NCBI RefSeq assembly: GCF_016920785.2
Contig: NW_024609880.1
Coordinates: forward strand, 35,921,152-35,985,151
Direction of reading: 5' to 3'
Source: Ixodes scapularis
Taxonomy: Eukaryota; Arthropoda; Arachnida; Ixodida; Ixodidae
Length of the DNA stretch: 64,000 nucleotides
Shown: one piece after another, positions 46,737-60,300 of the stretch
Position numbering within the stretch: the first letter of the stretch is position 1
Layout of the letters: each line of letters starts with the position of its first letter
Notes under the pieces: model-generated
Told to the model about the DNA's origin: nothing
Databases searched by the model: none
The model's input: only the letters and a program-made list of their open reading frames with translations
Position numbers and translations under genes: made by a program

Positions 46737-49700
46737 GTCTTTTGTCTCTCCGTCTCTCCGTCTCTCCGTCTCTCCGTCTTTCCGTCTCTCCGTCTCTCCG
46801 TCTCTCCGTCTTTCCGTCTCTCCGTCTCTCCGTCTCTCCGTCTTTCCGTCTTTCCGTCTCTCCGTCTCTCCGTCTTTCCGTCTTTCCGTCTCTCCGTCAT
46901 TCCGTCTCTCCGTCTCTCCGTCTCTCCGTCTCTCCGTCTTTCCGTCTCTCCGTCTCTCCGTCTCTCCGTCTCTCCGTCTCTCCGTCCCTCCGTCTTTCCG
47001 TCTCTCCGTCTCTCCGTCTCTCCGTCTCTCCGTCTTTCCGTCTCTCCGTCTGTCCGTCTCTCCGTCTCTCCGTCTCTCCGTCTTTCCGTCTCCGTCTCTC
47101 CGTCTCTCCGTCATTCCGTCTCTCCGCCTCTCCGTCTCTCCGTCTTTCCGTCTCTCCGTCTTTCCGTCTCTCCGTCTCTCCGTCTTTCCGTCTCTCCGTC
47201 TTTCCGTCTCTCCGTCTCTCCGTGTCTCCGTCTCTCCGTCTTTCCGTCTTTCCGTCTTTCCGTCTCTCCGTCTTTCCGTCTCTCCGTCTCTCCGTCTCTC
47301 CGTCTCTCCGTCTTTCCGTCTCTCCGTCTCTCCGTCTCTCCGTCTTTCCGTCTTTCCGTCTCTCCGTCTCTCCGTCTCTCCGTCTCTCCGTCTCTCCGTC
47401 TCTCCGTCTCTCCGTCTCTCCGTCTTTCCGTCTCTCCGTCTCTCCGTCTCTCCGTCTCTCCGTCTCTCCGTCTTTCCGTCTCTCCGTCTCTCCGTCTCTC
47501 CGTCTCTCCGTCTTTCCGTCTCTCCGTCTTTCCGTCTCTCCGTCTTTCCGTCTTTCCGTCTCTCCGTCTCTCCGTCTCTCCGTCTCTCCGTCTTTGCGTC
47601 TCTCCGTCTCTCCGTCTCTCCGTCTCTCCGTCTCTCCGTCTCTCCGTCTCTCCGTCATTCCGTCTCTCCGTCTCTCGGTCTCTCCGTCTCTCCGTCATTC
47701 CGTCTCTCCGTCTCTCCGTCTTTCCGTCTCTCCGTCTCTCCGTCTCTCCGTCTCTCCGTCTTTCCGTCTTTCCGTCTCTCCGTCTCTCCGTCTTTCCGTC
47801 TCTCCGTCTCTCCGTCTCTCCGTCTCTCCGTATCTCCGTCTCTCCGTCTCTCCGTCTTTCCGTCTCTCCGTCTCTCCGTCTTTCCGTCTCTCCGTCTCTC
47901 CGTCTCTCCGTCTCTCCGTCTCTCCGTCTTTCCGTCTTTCCGTCTCTCCATCTCTCCGTCTTTCCGTCTCTCCGTCTCTCCGTCTCTCCGTCTTTCCGTC
48001 TCTCCGTCTCTCCGTCTCTCCGTCTTTCCGTCTCTCCGTCTCTCCGTCTCTCCGTCTCTCCGTCTCTCCGTCTCTCCGTCTTTCCGTCTCTCCGTCTCTC
48101 CGTCTCTCCGTCTCTCCGTCTCTCCGTCTCTCCGTCTCTCCGTCTCTCCGTCTCTCCGTCTTTCCGTCTCTCCGTCTTTCCGTCTCTCCGTCTCTCCGTC
48201 TCTCCGTCTCTCCGTCTCTCCGTCTTTCCGTCTCTCCGTCTCTCCGTCTCTCCGTCTCTCCGTCTCTCCGTCTTTCCGTCTCTCCGTCTCTCCGTCTTTC
48301 CGTCTCTCCGTCTCTCCGTCTTTCCGTCTTTCCGTCTCTCCGTCTCTCCGTCTTTCCGTCTCTCCGTCTCTCCGTCTCTCCGTCTCTCCGTCTCTCCGCC
48401 TCTCCGTCTCTCCGTCTCTCCGTCTTTCCGTCTCTCCGTCTCTCCGTCATTCCGTCTCTCCGTCTCTCCGTCTCTCCGTCTTTCCGTCTCTCCGTCTTTC
48501 CGTCTCTCCGTCTCTCCGTCTCTCCGTCTTTCCGTCTCTCCGTCTCTCCGTCTCTCCGTCTTTCCGTCTCTCCGTCTCTCCGTCTCTCCGTCTCTCCGTC
48601 TCTCCGTCTTTCCGTCTCTCCGTCTCTCCGTCTCTCCGTCTTTCCGTCTCTCCGTCTTTCCGTCTTTCCGTCTCTCCGTCTCTCCGTCTTTCCGTCTCTC
48701 CGTCTCTCCGTCTCTCCGTCTCTCCGTCTCTCCGTCTCTCCGTCTTTCCGTCTCTCCGTCTCTCCGTCTCTCCGTCTTTCCGTCTCTCCGTCTCTCCGTC
48801 TCTCCGTCTCTGCGTCTCTCCGTCTCTCCGTCTCTCCGTCTTTGCGTCTCTCCGTCTCTCCGTCTCTCCGTCTCTCCGTCTCTCCGTCTCTCCGTCATTC
48901 CGTCTCTCCGTCTCTCCGTCTCTCCGTCTTTCCGTCTCTCCGTCTCTCCGTCTCTCCGTCTCTCCGTCTCTCCGTCTTTCCGTCTCCTCGTCTCTCCGTC
49001 TCTCCGTCTTTCCGTCTCTCCGTCTTTCCGTCTTTCCGTCTCTCCGTCTCTCCGTCTTTCCGTCTCTCCGTCTCTCCGTCTCTCCGTCTTTCCGTCTCTC
49101 CGTCTCTCCGTCTCTCCGTCTTTCCGTCTCTCCGTCTCTCCGTCTCTCCGTCTCTCCGTCTCTCCGTCTCTCCGTCTCTCCGTCTCTCCGTCTTTCCGTC
49201 TCTCCGTCTCTCCGTCTTTCCGTCTCTCAGTCTCTCCGTCTCTCCGTCTCTCCGTCTTTCCGTCTCTCCGTCTCTCCGTCTCTCCGTCTCTCCGTCTTTC
49301 CGTCTCTCCGTCTCTCCGTCTTTCCGTCTCTCCGTCTCTACGTCTCTCCGTCTCTCCGTCTCTCCGTCTTTCCGTCTTTCCGTCTCTCCGTCTTTCCGTC
49401 TCTCCGTCTCTCCGTCTTTCCGTCTCTCCGTCTCTCCGTCTTTCCGTCTCTCCGTCTCTCCGTCTCTCCGTCTCTCCGTCTTTCCGTCTCTCCGTCTTTC
49501 CGTCTTTCCGTCTCTCCGTCTCTCCGTCTTTCCGTCTCTCCGTCTCTCCGTCATTCCGTCTCTCCGTCTCTCCGTCTTTCCGTCTCTCCGTCTTTCCGTC
49601 TCTCCGTCTTTCCGTCTCTCCGTCTCTCCGTCTTTCCGTCTCTCCGTCTCTCCGTCTCTCCGTCTTTCCGTCTCTCCGTCTCTCCGTCTTTCCGTCTCTC

Positions 49701-52133
49701 CGTCTCTCCGTCTTTCCGTCTCTCCGTCTTTCCGTCTCTCCGTCTCTCCGTCTCTCCGTCTTTCCGTCTTTCCGTCTCTCCGTCTCTCCGTCTCTCCGTC
49801 TCTCCGTCTTTCCGTCTCTCCGTCTCTCCGTCTCTCCGTCTTTCCGTCTCTCCGTCTTTCCGTCTCTCCGTCTCTCCGTCTTTCCGTCTCTCCGTCTCTC
49901 CGTCTTTCCGTCTCTCCGTCTCTCCGTCTTTCCGTCTCTCCGTCTCTCCGTCTTTCCGTCTCTCCGTCTCTCCGTCTCTCCGTCTCTCCGTCTTTCCGTC
50001 TTTCCGTCTCTCCGTCTTTCCGTCTCTCCGTCTCTCCGTCTCTCCGTCTCTCCGTCTTTCCGTCTCTCCGTCTTTCCGTCTCTCCGTCTCTCCGTCTCTC
50101 CGTCTTTCCGTCTCTCCGTCTCTCCGTCTTTCCGTCTCTCCGTCTCTCCGTCTTTCCGTCTCTCCGTCTCTCCGTCTCTCCGTCTCTCCGTCTTTCCGTC
50201 TCTCCGTCTCTCCGTCTTTCCGTCTCTCCGTCTCTCCGTCTTTCCGTCTCTCCGTCTTTCCGTCTCTCCGTCTCTCCGTCTTTCCATCTCTCCTTCTCTC
50301 CGTCTCTCCGTCTCTCCGTCTTTCCGTCTCTCCGTCTCTCCGTCTTTCCGTCTCTCCGTCTCTCCGTCTCTCCGTCTCTCCGTCATTCCGTCTCTCCGTC
50401 TCTCCGTCTTTCCGTCTCTCCGTCTCTCCGTCTCTCCGTCTCTCCGTCTCTCCGTCTCTCCGTCTTTCCGTCTCTCCGTCTCTCCGTCTTTCCGTCTTTC
50501 CGTCTCTCCGTCTTTCCGTCTCTCCGTCTTTCCGTCTCTCCGTCTTTCCGTCTTTCCGTCTTTCCGTCTCTCCGTCTCTCCGTCTCTCCGTCTCTCCGTC
50601 TCTCCGTCTTTCCGTCTCTCCGTCTCTCCGTCTCTCCGTCTCTCCGTCTTTCCGTCTCTCCGTCTCTCCGTCTCTCCGTCTCTCCGTCTCTCCGTCTTTC
50701 CGTCTCTCCGTCTCTCCGTCTCTCCGTCTCTCCGTCTCTCCGTCTTTCCGTCTCTCCGTCTTTCCGTCTCTCCGTCTTTCCGTCTTTCCGTCTCTCCGTC
50801 TCTCCGTCTCTCCGTCTTTCCGTCTTTCCGTCTTTCCGTCTCTCCGTCTCTCCGTCTTTCCGTCTCACCGTCTCTCCGTCTCTCCGTCTCTCCGTCTCTC
50901 CGTCTCTCCGTCTCTCCGTCTCTCCGTCTCTCCGTCTCTCCGTCTTTCCGTCTCTCCGTCTCTCCGTCTATCCGTCTCTCCGTCTCTCCGTCTTTCCGTC
51001 TCTCCGTCTTTCCGTCTTTCCGTCTCTCCGTCTCTCCGTCTTTCCGTCTCTCCGTCTCTCCGTCTCTCCGTCTTTCCGTCTTTCCGTCTTTCCGTCTCTC
51101 CGTCTCTCCGTCTTTCCGTCTCTCCGTCTCTCCGTCTCTCCGTCTCTCCGTCTTTCCGTCTCTCCGTCTCTCCGTCTCTCCGTCTCTCCGTCTCTCCGTC
51201 TCTCCGTCTCTCCGTCTCTCCGTCTCTCCGTCTCTCCGTCTCTCCGTCTCTCCGTCTTTCCGTCTCTCCGTCTCTCCGTCTCTCCGTCTCTCCGTCTCTC
51301 CGTCTTTCCGTCTCTCCGTCTCTCCGTCTCTCCGTCTCTCCGTCTTTCCGTCTCTCCGTCTCTCCGTCTCTCCGTCTCTCCGTCTCTCCGTCTCTCCGTC
51401 TTTCCGTCTCTCCGTCTTTCCGTCTTTCCGTATCTCCGTCTCTCCGTCTCTCCGTCTTTCCGTCTCTCCGTCTCTCCGTCTCTCCGTCTCTCCGTCTTTC
51501 CGTCTCTCCGTCTCTCCGTCTTTCCGTCTTTCCGTCTCTCCGTCTTTCCGTCTCTCCGTCTTTCCGTCTCTCCGTCTCTCCGTCTTTCCGTCTCTCCGTC
51601 TTTCCGTCTTTCCGTCTCTCCGTCTCTCTGTCTCTCCGTCTCTCCGTCATTCCGTCTCTCCGTCTCTCCGTCTTTCCGTCTCTCCGTCTCTCCGTCTCTC
51701 CGTCTCTCCGTCTCTCCGTCTCTCCGTCTTTCCGTCTCTCCGTCTCTCCGTCTTTCCGTCTTTCCGTCTCTCCGTCTTTCCGTCTCTCCGTCTTTCCGTC
51801 TCTCCGTCACTCCGTCTCTCCGTCTCTCCGTCTCTCCGTCTCTCCGTCTTTCCGTCTCTCCGTCTCTCCGTCTCTCCGTCTCTCCGTCTCTCCGTCTTTC
51901 CGTCTCTCCGTCTCTCCGTCTCTCCGTCATTCCGTCTCTCCGTCTCTCCGTCTCTCCGTCTCTCCGTCTTTCCGTCTCTCCGTCTCTCCGTCTCTCCGTC
52001 TCTCCGTCTCTCCGTCTCTCCGTCTCTCCGTCTTTCCGTCTCTCCGTCTCTCCGTCTCTCCGTCTCTCCGTCTCTCCGTCTTTCCGTCTTTCCGTCTCTC
52101 CGTCTCTCCGTCTCTCCGTCTCTCCGTCTCTCC
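46737..52133 (+). repeat. Higher-order block C, copy 1 (about 5.4 kb)
   Basis: Copy 1 starts at the GTCTTTTGTC deletion form (46737). Internal landmarks are CTCTCGGTC (CGG at 47676), CTCTGCGTC (TGCG at 48811), TCCTCG at 48985 and CTCTACG (A at 49340). All recur in order in the next two copies. The right half also shares an ATCTCTCCTTC marker (50286) with 44281, so this copy is itself a mosaic with the zone to its left. Confidence 0.8.
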
Positions 52134-55100
52134 GTCTTTTGTCTCTCCGTCTCTCCGTCTCTCCGTCTCTCCGTCTTTCCGTCTCTCCGTCTCTCCGTCT
52201 CTCCGTCTTTCCGTCTCTCCGTCTCTCCGTCTCTCCGTCTTTCCGTCTTTCCGTCTCTCCGTCTCTCCGTCTTTCCGTCTTTCCGTCTCTCCGTCATTCC
52301 GTCTCTCCGTCTCTCCGTCTCTCCGTCTCTCCGTCTTTCCGTCTCTCCGTCTCTCCGTCTCTCCGTCTCTCCGTCTCTCCGTCCCTCCGTCTTTCCGTCT
52401 CTCCGTCTCTCCGTCTCTCCGTCTCTCCGTCTCTCCGTCTTTCCGTCTCTCCGTCTCTCCGTCTCTCCGTCTCTCCGTCTCTCCGTCTTTCCGTCTCCGT
52501 CTCTCCGTCTCTCCGTCATTCCGTCTCTCCGCCTCTCCGTCTCTCCGTCTTTCCGTCTCTCCGTCTTTCCGTCTCTCCGTCTCTCCGTCTTTCCGTCTCT
52601 CCGTCTTTCCGTCTCTCCGTCTCTCCGTCTCTCCGTCTCTCCGTCTTTCCGTCTTTCCGTCTTTCCGTCTCTCCGTCTTTCCGTCTCTCCGTCTCTCCGT
52701 CTCTCCGTCTCTCCGTCTCTCCGTCTTTCCGTCTCTCCGTCTCTCCGTCTCTCCGTCTCTCCGTCTCTCCGTCTTTCCGTCTCTCCGTCTCTCCGTCTCT
52801 CCGTCTCTCCGTCTCTCCGTCTCTCCGTCTTTCCGTCTCTCCGTCTCTCCGTCTCTCCGTCTTTCCGTCTTTCCGTCTCTCCGTCATTCCGTCTCTCCGT
52901 CTCTCCGTCTCTCCGTCTCTCCGTCTCTCCGTCTCTCCGTCTTTCCGTCTCTCCGTCTCTCCGTCTCTCCGTCTCTCCGTCTCTCCGTCTTTCCGTCTCT
53001 CCGTCTCTCCGTCTCTCCGTCTCTCCGTCTTTCCGTCTCTCCGTCTTTCCGTCTCTCCGTCTTTCCGTCTTTCCGTCTCTCCGTCTCTCCGTCTCTCCGT
53101 CTCTCCGTCTTTGCGTCTCTCCGTCTCTCCGTCTCTCCGTCTCTCCGTCTCTCCGTCTCTCCGTCATTCCGTCTCTCCGTCTCTCGGTCTCTCCGTCTCT
53201 CCGTCATTCCGTCTCTCCGTCTCTCCGTCTTTCCGTCTCTCCGTCTCTCCGTCTCTCCGTCTTTCCGTCTTTCCGTCTCTCCGTCTCTCCGTCTTTCCGT
53301 CTCTCCGTCTCTCCGTCTCTCCGTCTCTCCGTATCTCCGTCTCTCCGTCTCTCCGTCTTTCCGTCTCTCCGTCTCTCCGTCTTTCCGTCTCTCCGTCTCT
53401 CCGTCTCTCCGTCTCTCCGTCTCTCCGTCTTTCCGTCTTTCCGTCTCTCCGTCTCTCCGTCTTTCCGTCTCTCCGTCTCTCCGTCTCTCCGTCTTTCCGT
53501 CTCTCCGTCTCTCCGTCTCTCCGTCTTTCCGTCTCTCCGTCTCTCCGTCTCTCCGTCTCTCCGTCTCTCCGTCTCTCCGTCTTTCCGTCTCTCCGTCTCT
53601 CCGTCTCTCCGTCTCTCCGTCTCTCCGTCTCTCCGTCTCTCCGTCTCTCCGTCTCTCCGTCTTTCCGTCTCTCCGTCTTTCCGTCTCTCCGTCTCTCCGT
53701 CTCTCCGTCTCTCTGTCTCTCCGTCTTTCCGTCTCTCCGTCTCTCCGTCTCTCCGTCTCTCCGTCTTTCCGTCTCTCCGTCTCTCCGTCTTTCCGTCTCT
53801 CCGTCTCTCCGTCTTTCCGTCTCTCCGTCTCTCCGTCTTTCCGTCTCTCCGTCTCTCCGTCTCTCCGTCTCTCCGTCTCTCCGTCTCTCCGTCTCTCCGT
53901 CTTTCCGTCTCTCCGTCTCTCCGTCATTCCGTCTCTCCGTCTCTCCGTCTCTCCGTCTTTCCGTCTCTCCGTCTTTCCGTCTCTCCGTCTCTCCGTCTCT
54001 CCGTCTTTCCGTCTCTCCGTCTCTCCGTCTCTCCGTCTTTCCGTCTCTCCGTCTCTCCGTCTCTCCGTCTCTCCGTCTCTCCGTCTTTCCGTCTCTCCGT
54101 CTCTCCGTCTCTCCGTCTTTCCGTCTCTCCGTCTTTCCGTCTTTCCGTCTCTCCGTCTCTCCGTCTTTCCGTCTCTCCGTCTCTCCGTCTCTCCGTCTCT
54201 CCGTCTCTCCGTCTCTCCGTCTTTCCGTCTCTCCGTCTCTCCGTCTCTCCGTCTTTCCGTCTCTCCGTCTCTCCGTCTCTCCGTCTCTGCGTCTCTCCGT
54301 CTCTCCGTCTCTCCGTCTTTGCGTCTCTCCGTCTCTCCGTCTCTCCGTCTCTCCGTCTCTCCGTCATTCCGTCTCTCCGTCTCTCCGTCTCTCCGTCTTT
54401 CCGTCTCTCCGTCTCTCCGTCTCTCCGTCTCTCCGTCTCTCCGTCTCTCCGTCTTTCCGTCTCCTCGTCTCTCCGTCTCTCCGTCTTTCCGTCTCTCCGT
54501 CTTTCCGTCTTTCCGTCTCTCCGTCTCTCCGTCTTTCCGTCTCTCCGTCTCTCCGTCTCTCCGTCTTTCCGTCTCTCCGTCTCTCCGTCTCTCCGTCTTT
54601 CCGTCTCTCCGTCTCTCCGTCTCTCCGTCTCTCCGTCTCTCCGTCTCTCCGTCTCTCCGTCTTTCCGTCTCTCCGTCTCTCCGTCTTTCCGTCTCTCCGT
54701 CTCTCCGTCTCTCCGTCTCTCCGTCTTTCCGTCTCTCCGTCTCTCCGTCTCTCCGTCTCTCCGTCTTTCCGTCTCTCCGTCTCTCCGTCTTTCCGTCTCT
54801 CCGTCTCTACGTCTCTCCGTCTCTCCGTCTCTCCGTCTCTCCGTCTTTCCGTCTCTCCGTCTCTCCGTCTCTCCGTCTTTCCGTCTCTCCGTCTCTCCGT
54901 CTCTCCGTCTCTCCGTCTCTCCGTCTTTCCGTCTCTCCGTCTCTCCGTCTTTCCGTCTCTCCGTCTCTCCGTCTCTCCGTCTTTCCGTCTCTCCGTCTTT
55001 CCGTCTCTCCGTCTCTCCGTCTCTCCGTCTTTCCGTCTCTCCGTCTCTCCGTCTCTCCGTCTCTCCGTCTCTCCGTCTTTCCGTCTCTCCGTCTCTCCGT

Positions 55101-57360
55101 CTCTCCGTCTCTCCGTCTCTCCGTCTCTCCGTCTTTCCGTCTCTCCGTCTCTCCGTCATTCCGTCTCTCCGTCTCTCCGTCTCTCCGTCTTTCCGTCTCT
55201 CCGTCTTTCCGTCTCTCCGTCTCTCCGTCTCTCCGTCTCTCCGTCTTTCCGTCTCTCCGTCTCTCCGTCTCTCCGTCTCTCCGTCTCTCCGTCTCTCCGT
55301 CTTTCCGTCTCTCCGTCTCTCCGTCTTTCCGTCTCTCCGTCTCTCCGTCTCTCCGTCTTTCCGTCTTTCCGTCTCTCCGTCTCTCCGTCTTTCCGTCTCT
55401 CCGTCTCTCCGTCTCTCCGTCTCTCCGTATCTCCGTCTCTCCGTCTTTCCGTCTCTCCGTCTTTCCGTCTCTCCGTCTCTCCGTCTCTCCGTCTCTCCGT
55501 CTCTCCGTCTCTCCGTCTCTCCGTCTTTCCGTCTTTCCGTCTCTCCGTCTCTCCGTCTTTTCGTCTCTCCGTCTCTCCGTCTTTCCGTCTTTCCGTCTCT
55601 CCGTCTCTCCGTCTTTCCGTCTCTCCGTCTCTCCGTCTCTCCGTCTCTCCGTCTTTCCGTCTTTCCGTCTCTCCGTCTTTCCGTCTCTCCGTCTCTCCGT
55701 CTTTCCGTCTCTCCGTCTTTCCGTCTCTCCGTCTCTCCGTCTTTCCGTCTCTCCGTCTCTCCGTCTCTCCGTCTCTCCGTCTCTCCGTCTTTCCGTCTCT
55801 CCGTCTCTGCGTCTCTCCGTCTTTCCGTCTCTCCGTCTCTCCGTCTCTCCGTCTTTCCGTCTCTCCGTCTCTCCGTCTCTCCGTCTCTTCGTCTTTCCGT
55901 CTCTCCGTCTCTCCGTCTCTCCATCTCTCCGTCTCTCCGTCTCCTCGTCTCTCCGTCTCTGCGTCTTTCCGTCTCTCCGTCTTTCCGTCTCTCCGTCTCT
56001 CCGTCTCTCCGTCTCTCCGTCTTTCCGTCTTTCCGTCTCTCCGTCTCTCCGTCTCTCCGTCTCTCCGTCTTTCCGTCTCTCCGTCTTTCCGTCTCTCCCT
56101 CTCTCCGTCTCTCCGTCTTTCCGTCTTTCCGTCTCTCCGTCTCTCCGTCTCTCCGTCTTTCCGTCTCTCCGTCTCTCCGTCTCTCCGTCTCTCCGTCTCC
56201 CCGTCTCTCCGTCTCTCCGTCTCTGTCTCTCCGTCTCTCCGTCTCTCCGTCTTTCCGTCTCTCCGTCTCTCCGTCTTTCCGTCTTTCCGTCTCTCCGTCT
56301 CTCCGTCTCTCCGTCTTTCCGTCTCTCCGTCTCTCCGTCTTTCCGTCTCTCCGTCTCTCCGTCTCTCCGTCTCTCCGTCTCTCCGTCTCTCCGTCTCTCC
56401 GTCTCTCCGTCTTTCCGTCTCTCCGTCTTTCCGTCTCTCCGTCTCTCCGTCTTTCCGTCTCTCCGTCTCTCCGTCTTTCCGTCTCTCCGTCCCTCCGTCT
56501 CTCCCTCTCTCCGTCTCTCCGTCTCTCCGTCTTTCCGTCTCTCCGTCTCCTCGTCTCTCCGTCTCTGCGTCTTTCCGTCTCTCCGTCTTTCCGTCTCTCC
56601 GTCTCTCCGTCTCTCCGTCTTTCCGTCTCTCCGTCTCTCCGTCTCTCCGTCTCTCCGTCTTTCCGTCTCTCCGTCTCTCCGTCTCTCCGTCTCTCCGTCT
56701 CTCCGTCTCTCCGTCTTTCCGTCTCTCCGTCTCTCCGTCTTTCCGTCTCTCCGTCTCTCCGTCTCTCCGTCTTTCCGTCTCTCCGTCTTTCCGTCTCTCC
56801 GTCTCTCCGTCTCTCCGTCTTTCCGTCTCTCCGTCTCTCCGTCTCTCCGTCTCTCCGTCTCTCCGTCTTTCCGTCTCTCCGTCTCTCCGTCTCTCCGTCT
56901 CTCCGTCTCTCCGTCTTTCCGTCTCTCCGTCTCTCCGTCGTTCCGTCTCTCCGTCTCTCCGTCTCTCCGTCTTTCCGTCTCTCCGTCTTTCCGTCTCTCC
57001 GTCTCTCCGTCTCTCCGTCTCTCCGTCTTTCCGTCTCTCCGTCTCTCCGTCTCTCCGTCTCTCCGTCTCTCCGTCTCTCCGTCTTTCCGTCTCTCCGTCT
57101 CTCCGTCTTTCCGTCTCTCCGTCTCTCCGTCTCTCCGTCTTTCCGTCTTTCCGTCTCTCCGTCTCTCCGTCTCTCCGTCTCTCCGTCTCTCCGTCTTTCC
57201 GTCTCTCCGTCTCTCCGTCTCTCCGTCTCTCCGTCTCTCCGTCTCTCCGTCTCTCCGTCTTTCCGTCTCTCCGTCTCTCCGTCTCTCCGTCTCTCCGTCT
57301 CTCCGTCTTTCCGTCTTTCCGTCTCTCCGTCTCTCCGTCTCTCCGTCTCTCCGTCTCTCC
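52134..57360 (+). repeat. Higher-order block C, copy 2 (about 5.2 kb)
   Basis: The same ordered landmarks appear at GTCTTTTGTC 52134, CGG 53185, TGCG 54288, TCCTCG 54462 and CTCTACG A at 54809. The offset from copy 1 is 5,397-5,509 bp depending on landmark, so many units were gained or lost between them. Confidence 0.85.
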
Positions 57361-60300
57361 GTCTTTTGTCTCTCCGTCTCTCCGTCTCTCCGTCTCTCCG
57401 TCTTTCCGTCTCTCCGTCTCTCCGTCTCTCCGTCTTTCCGTCTCTCCGTCTCTCCGTCTCTCCGTCTTTCCGTCTTTCCGTCTCTCCGTCTCTCCGTCTT
57501 TCCGTCTCTCCGTCATTCCGTCTCTCCGTCTCTCCGTCTCTCCGTCTCTCCGTCTTTCCGTCTCTCCGTCTCTCCGTCTCTCCGTCTCTCCGTCTCTCCG
57601 TCCCTCCGTCTTTCCGTCTCTCCGTCTCTCCGTCTCTCCGTCTCTCCGTCTCTCCGTCTTTCCGTCTCTCCGTCTCTCCGTCTCTCCGTCTCTCCGTCTC
57701 TCCGTCTTTCCGTCTCCGTCTCTCCGTCTCTCCGTCATTCCGTCTCTCCGCCTCTCCGTCTCTCCGTCTTTCCGTCTCTCCGTCTTTCCGTCTCTCCGTC
57801 TCTCCGTCTTTCCGTCTCTCCGTCTTTCCGTCTCTCCGTCTCTCCGTCTCTCCGTCTCTCCGTCTTTCCGTCTTTCCGTCTCCGTCTCTCCGTCTTTCCG
57901 TCTCTCCGTCTCTCCGTCTCTCCGTCTTTCCGTCTCTCCGTCTCTCCGTCTCTCCGTCTCTCCGTCTTTCCGTCTCTCCGTCTCTCCGTCTCTCCGTCTC
58001 TCCGTCTCTCCGTCTCTCCGTCTTTCCGTCTCTCCGTCTCTCCGTCTCTCCGTCTTTCCGTCTTTCCGTCTCTCCGTCATTCCGTCTCTCCGTCTCTCCG
58101 TCTCTCCGTCTCTCCGTCTCTCCGTCTCTCCGTCTTTCCGTCTCTCCGTCTCTCCGTCTCTCCGTCTCTCCGTCTTTCCGTCTTTCCGTCTCTCCGTCTC
58201 TCCGTCTCTCCGTCTCTCCGTCTTTCCGTCTCTCCGTCTTTCCGTCTCTCCGTCTTTCCGTCTTTCCGTCTCTCCGTCTCTCCGTCTCTCCGTCTCTCCG
58301 TCTTTGCGTCTCTCCGTCTCTCCGTCTCTCCGTCTCTCCGTCTCTCCGTCTCTCCGTCATTCCGTCTCTCCGTCTCTCGGTCTCTCCGTCTCTCCGTCAT
58401 TCCGTCTCTCCGTCTCTCCGTCTTTCCGTCTCTCCGTCTCTCCGTCTCTCCGTCTCTCCGTCTTTCCGTCTTTCCGTCTCTCCGTCTCTCCGTCTTTCCG
58501 TCTCTCCGTCTCTCCGTCTCTCCGTATCTCCGTCTCTCCGTCTCTCCGTCTTTCCGTCTCTCCGTCTCTCCGTCTTTCCGTCTCTCCGTCTCTCCGTCTC
58601 TCCGTCTCTCCGTCTCTCCGTCTTTCCGTCTTTCCGTCTCTCCATCTCTCCGTCTTTCCGTCTCTCCGTCTCTCCGTCTCTCCGTCTTTCCGTCTCTCCG
58701 TCTCTCCGTCTCTCCGTCTTTCCGTCTCTCCGTCTCTCCTTCTCTCCGTCTCTCCGTCTCTCCGTCTCTCCGTCTTTCCGTCTCTCCGTCTCTCCGTCTC
58801 TCCGTCTCTCCGTCTCTCCGTCTCTCCGTCTCTCCGTCTCTCCGTCTTTCCGTCTCTCCGTCTTTCCGTCTCTCCGTCTCTCCGTCTCTCCGTCTCTCCG
58901 TCTCTCCGTCTTTCCGTCTCTCCGTCTCTCCGTCTCTCCGTCTCTCCGTCTCTCCGTCTTTCCGTCTCTCCGTCTCTCCGTCTTTCCGTCTCTCCGTCTC
59001 TCCGTCTTTCCGTCTTTCCGTCTCTCCGTCTCTCCGTCTTTCCGTCTCTCCGTCTCTCCGTCTCTCCGTCTCTCCGTCTCTCCGTCTCTCCGTCTCTCCG
59101 TCTCTCCGTCTTTCCGTCTCTCCGTCTCTCCGTCATTCCGTCTCTCCGTCTCTCCGTCTCTCCGTCTTTCCGTCTCTCCGTCTTTCCGTCTCTCCGTCTC
59201 TCCGTCTCTCCGTCTTTCCGTCTCTCCGTCTCTCCGTCTCTCCGTCTTTCCGTCTCTCCGTCTCTCCGTCTCTCCGTCTCTCCGTCTCTCCGTCTTTCCG
59301 TCTCTCCGTCTCTCCGTCTCTCCGTCTTTCCGTCTCTCCGTCTTTCCGTCTTTCCGTCTCTCCGTCTCTCCGTCTTTCCGTCTCTCCGTCTCTCCGTCTC
59401 TCCGTCTCTCCGTCTCTCCGTCTCTCCGTCTCTCCGTCTTTCCGTCTCTCCGTCTCTCCGTCTCTCCGTCTTTCCGTCTCTCCGTCTCTCCGTCTCTCCG
59501 TCTCTGCGTCTCTCCGTCTCTCCGTCTCTCCGTCTTTGCGTCTCTCCGTCTCTCCGTCTCTCCGTCTCTCCGTCTCTCCGTCTCTCCGTCATTCCGTCTC
59601 TCCGTCTCTCCGTCTCTCCGTCTTTCCGTCTCTCCGTCTCTCCGTCTCTCCGTCTCTCCGTCTCTCCGTCTCTCCGTCTCTCCGTCTTTCCGTCTCCTCG
59701 TCTCTCCGTCTCTCCGTCTTTCCGTCTCTCCGTCTTTCCGTCTTTCCGTCTCTCCGTCTCTCCGTCTTTCCGTCTCTCCGTCTCTCCGTCTCTCCGTCTT
59801 TCCGTCTCTCCGTCTCTCCGTCTCTCCGTCTTTCCGTCTCTCCGTCTCTCCGTCTCTCCGTCTCTCCGTATCTCCGTCTCTCCGTCTCTCCGTCTTTCCG
59901 TCTCTCCGTCTCTCCGTCTTTCCGTCTCTCCGTCTCTCCGTCTCTCCGTCTTTCCGTCTCTCCGTCTCTCCGTCTCTCCGTCTTTCCGTCTCTCCGTCTC
60001 TCCGTCTTTCCGTCTCTCCGTCTCTACGTCTCTCCGTCTCTCCGTCTCTCCGTCTTTCCGTCTTTCCGTCTCTCCGTCTCTCCGTCTCTCCGTCTCTCCG
60101 TCTTTCCGTCTCTCCGTCTCTCCGTCTCTCCGTCTCTCCGTCTCTCCGTCTCTCCGTCTTTCCGTCTCTCCGTCTCTCCGTCTTTCCGTCTCTCCGTCTC
60201 TCCGTCTCTCCGTCTTTCCGTCTCTCCGTCTTTCCGTCTCTCCGTCTCTCCGTCTCTCCGTCTTTCCGTCTCTCCGTCTCTCCGTCTCTCCGTCTCTCCG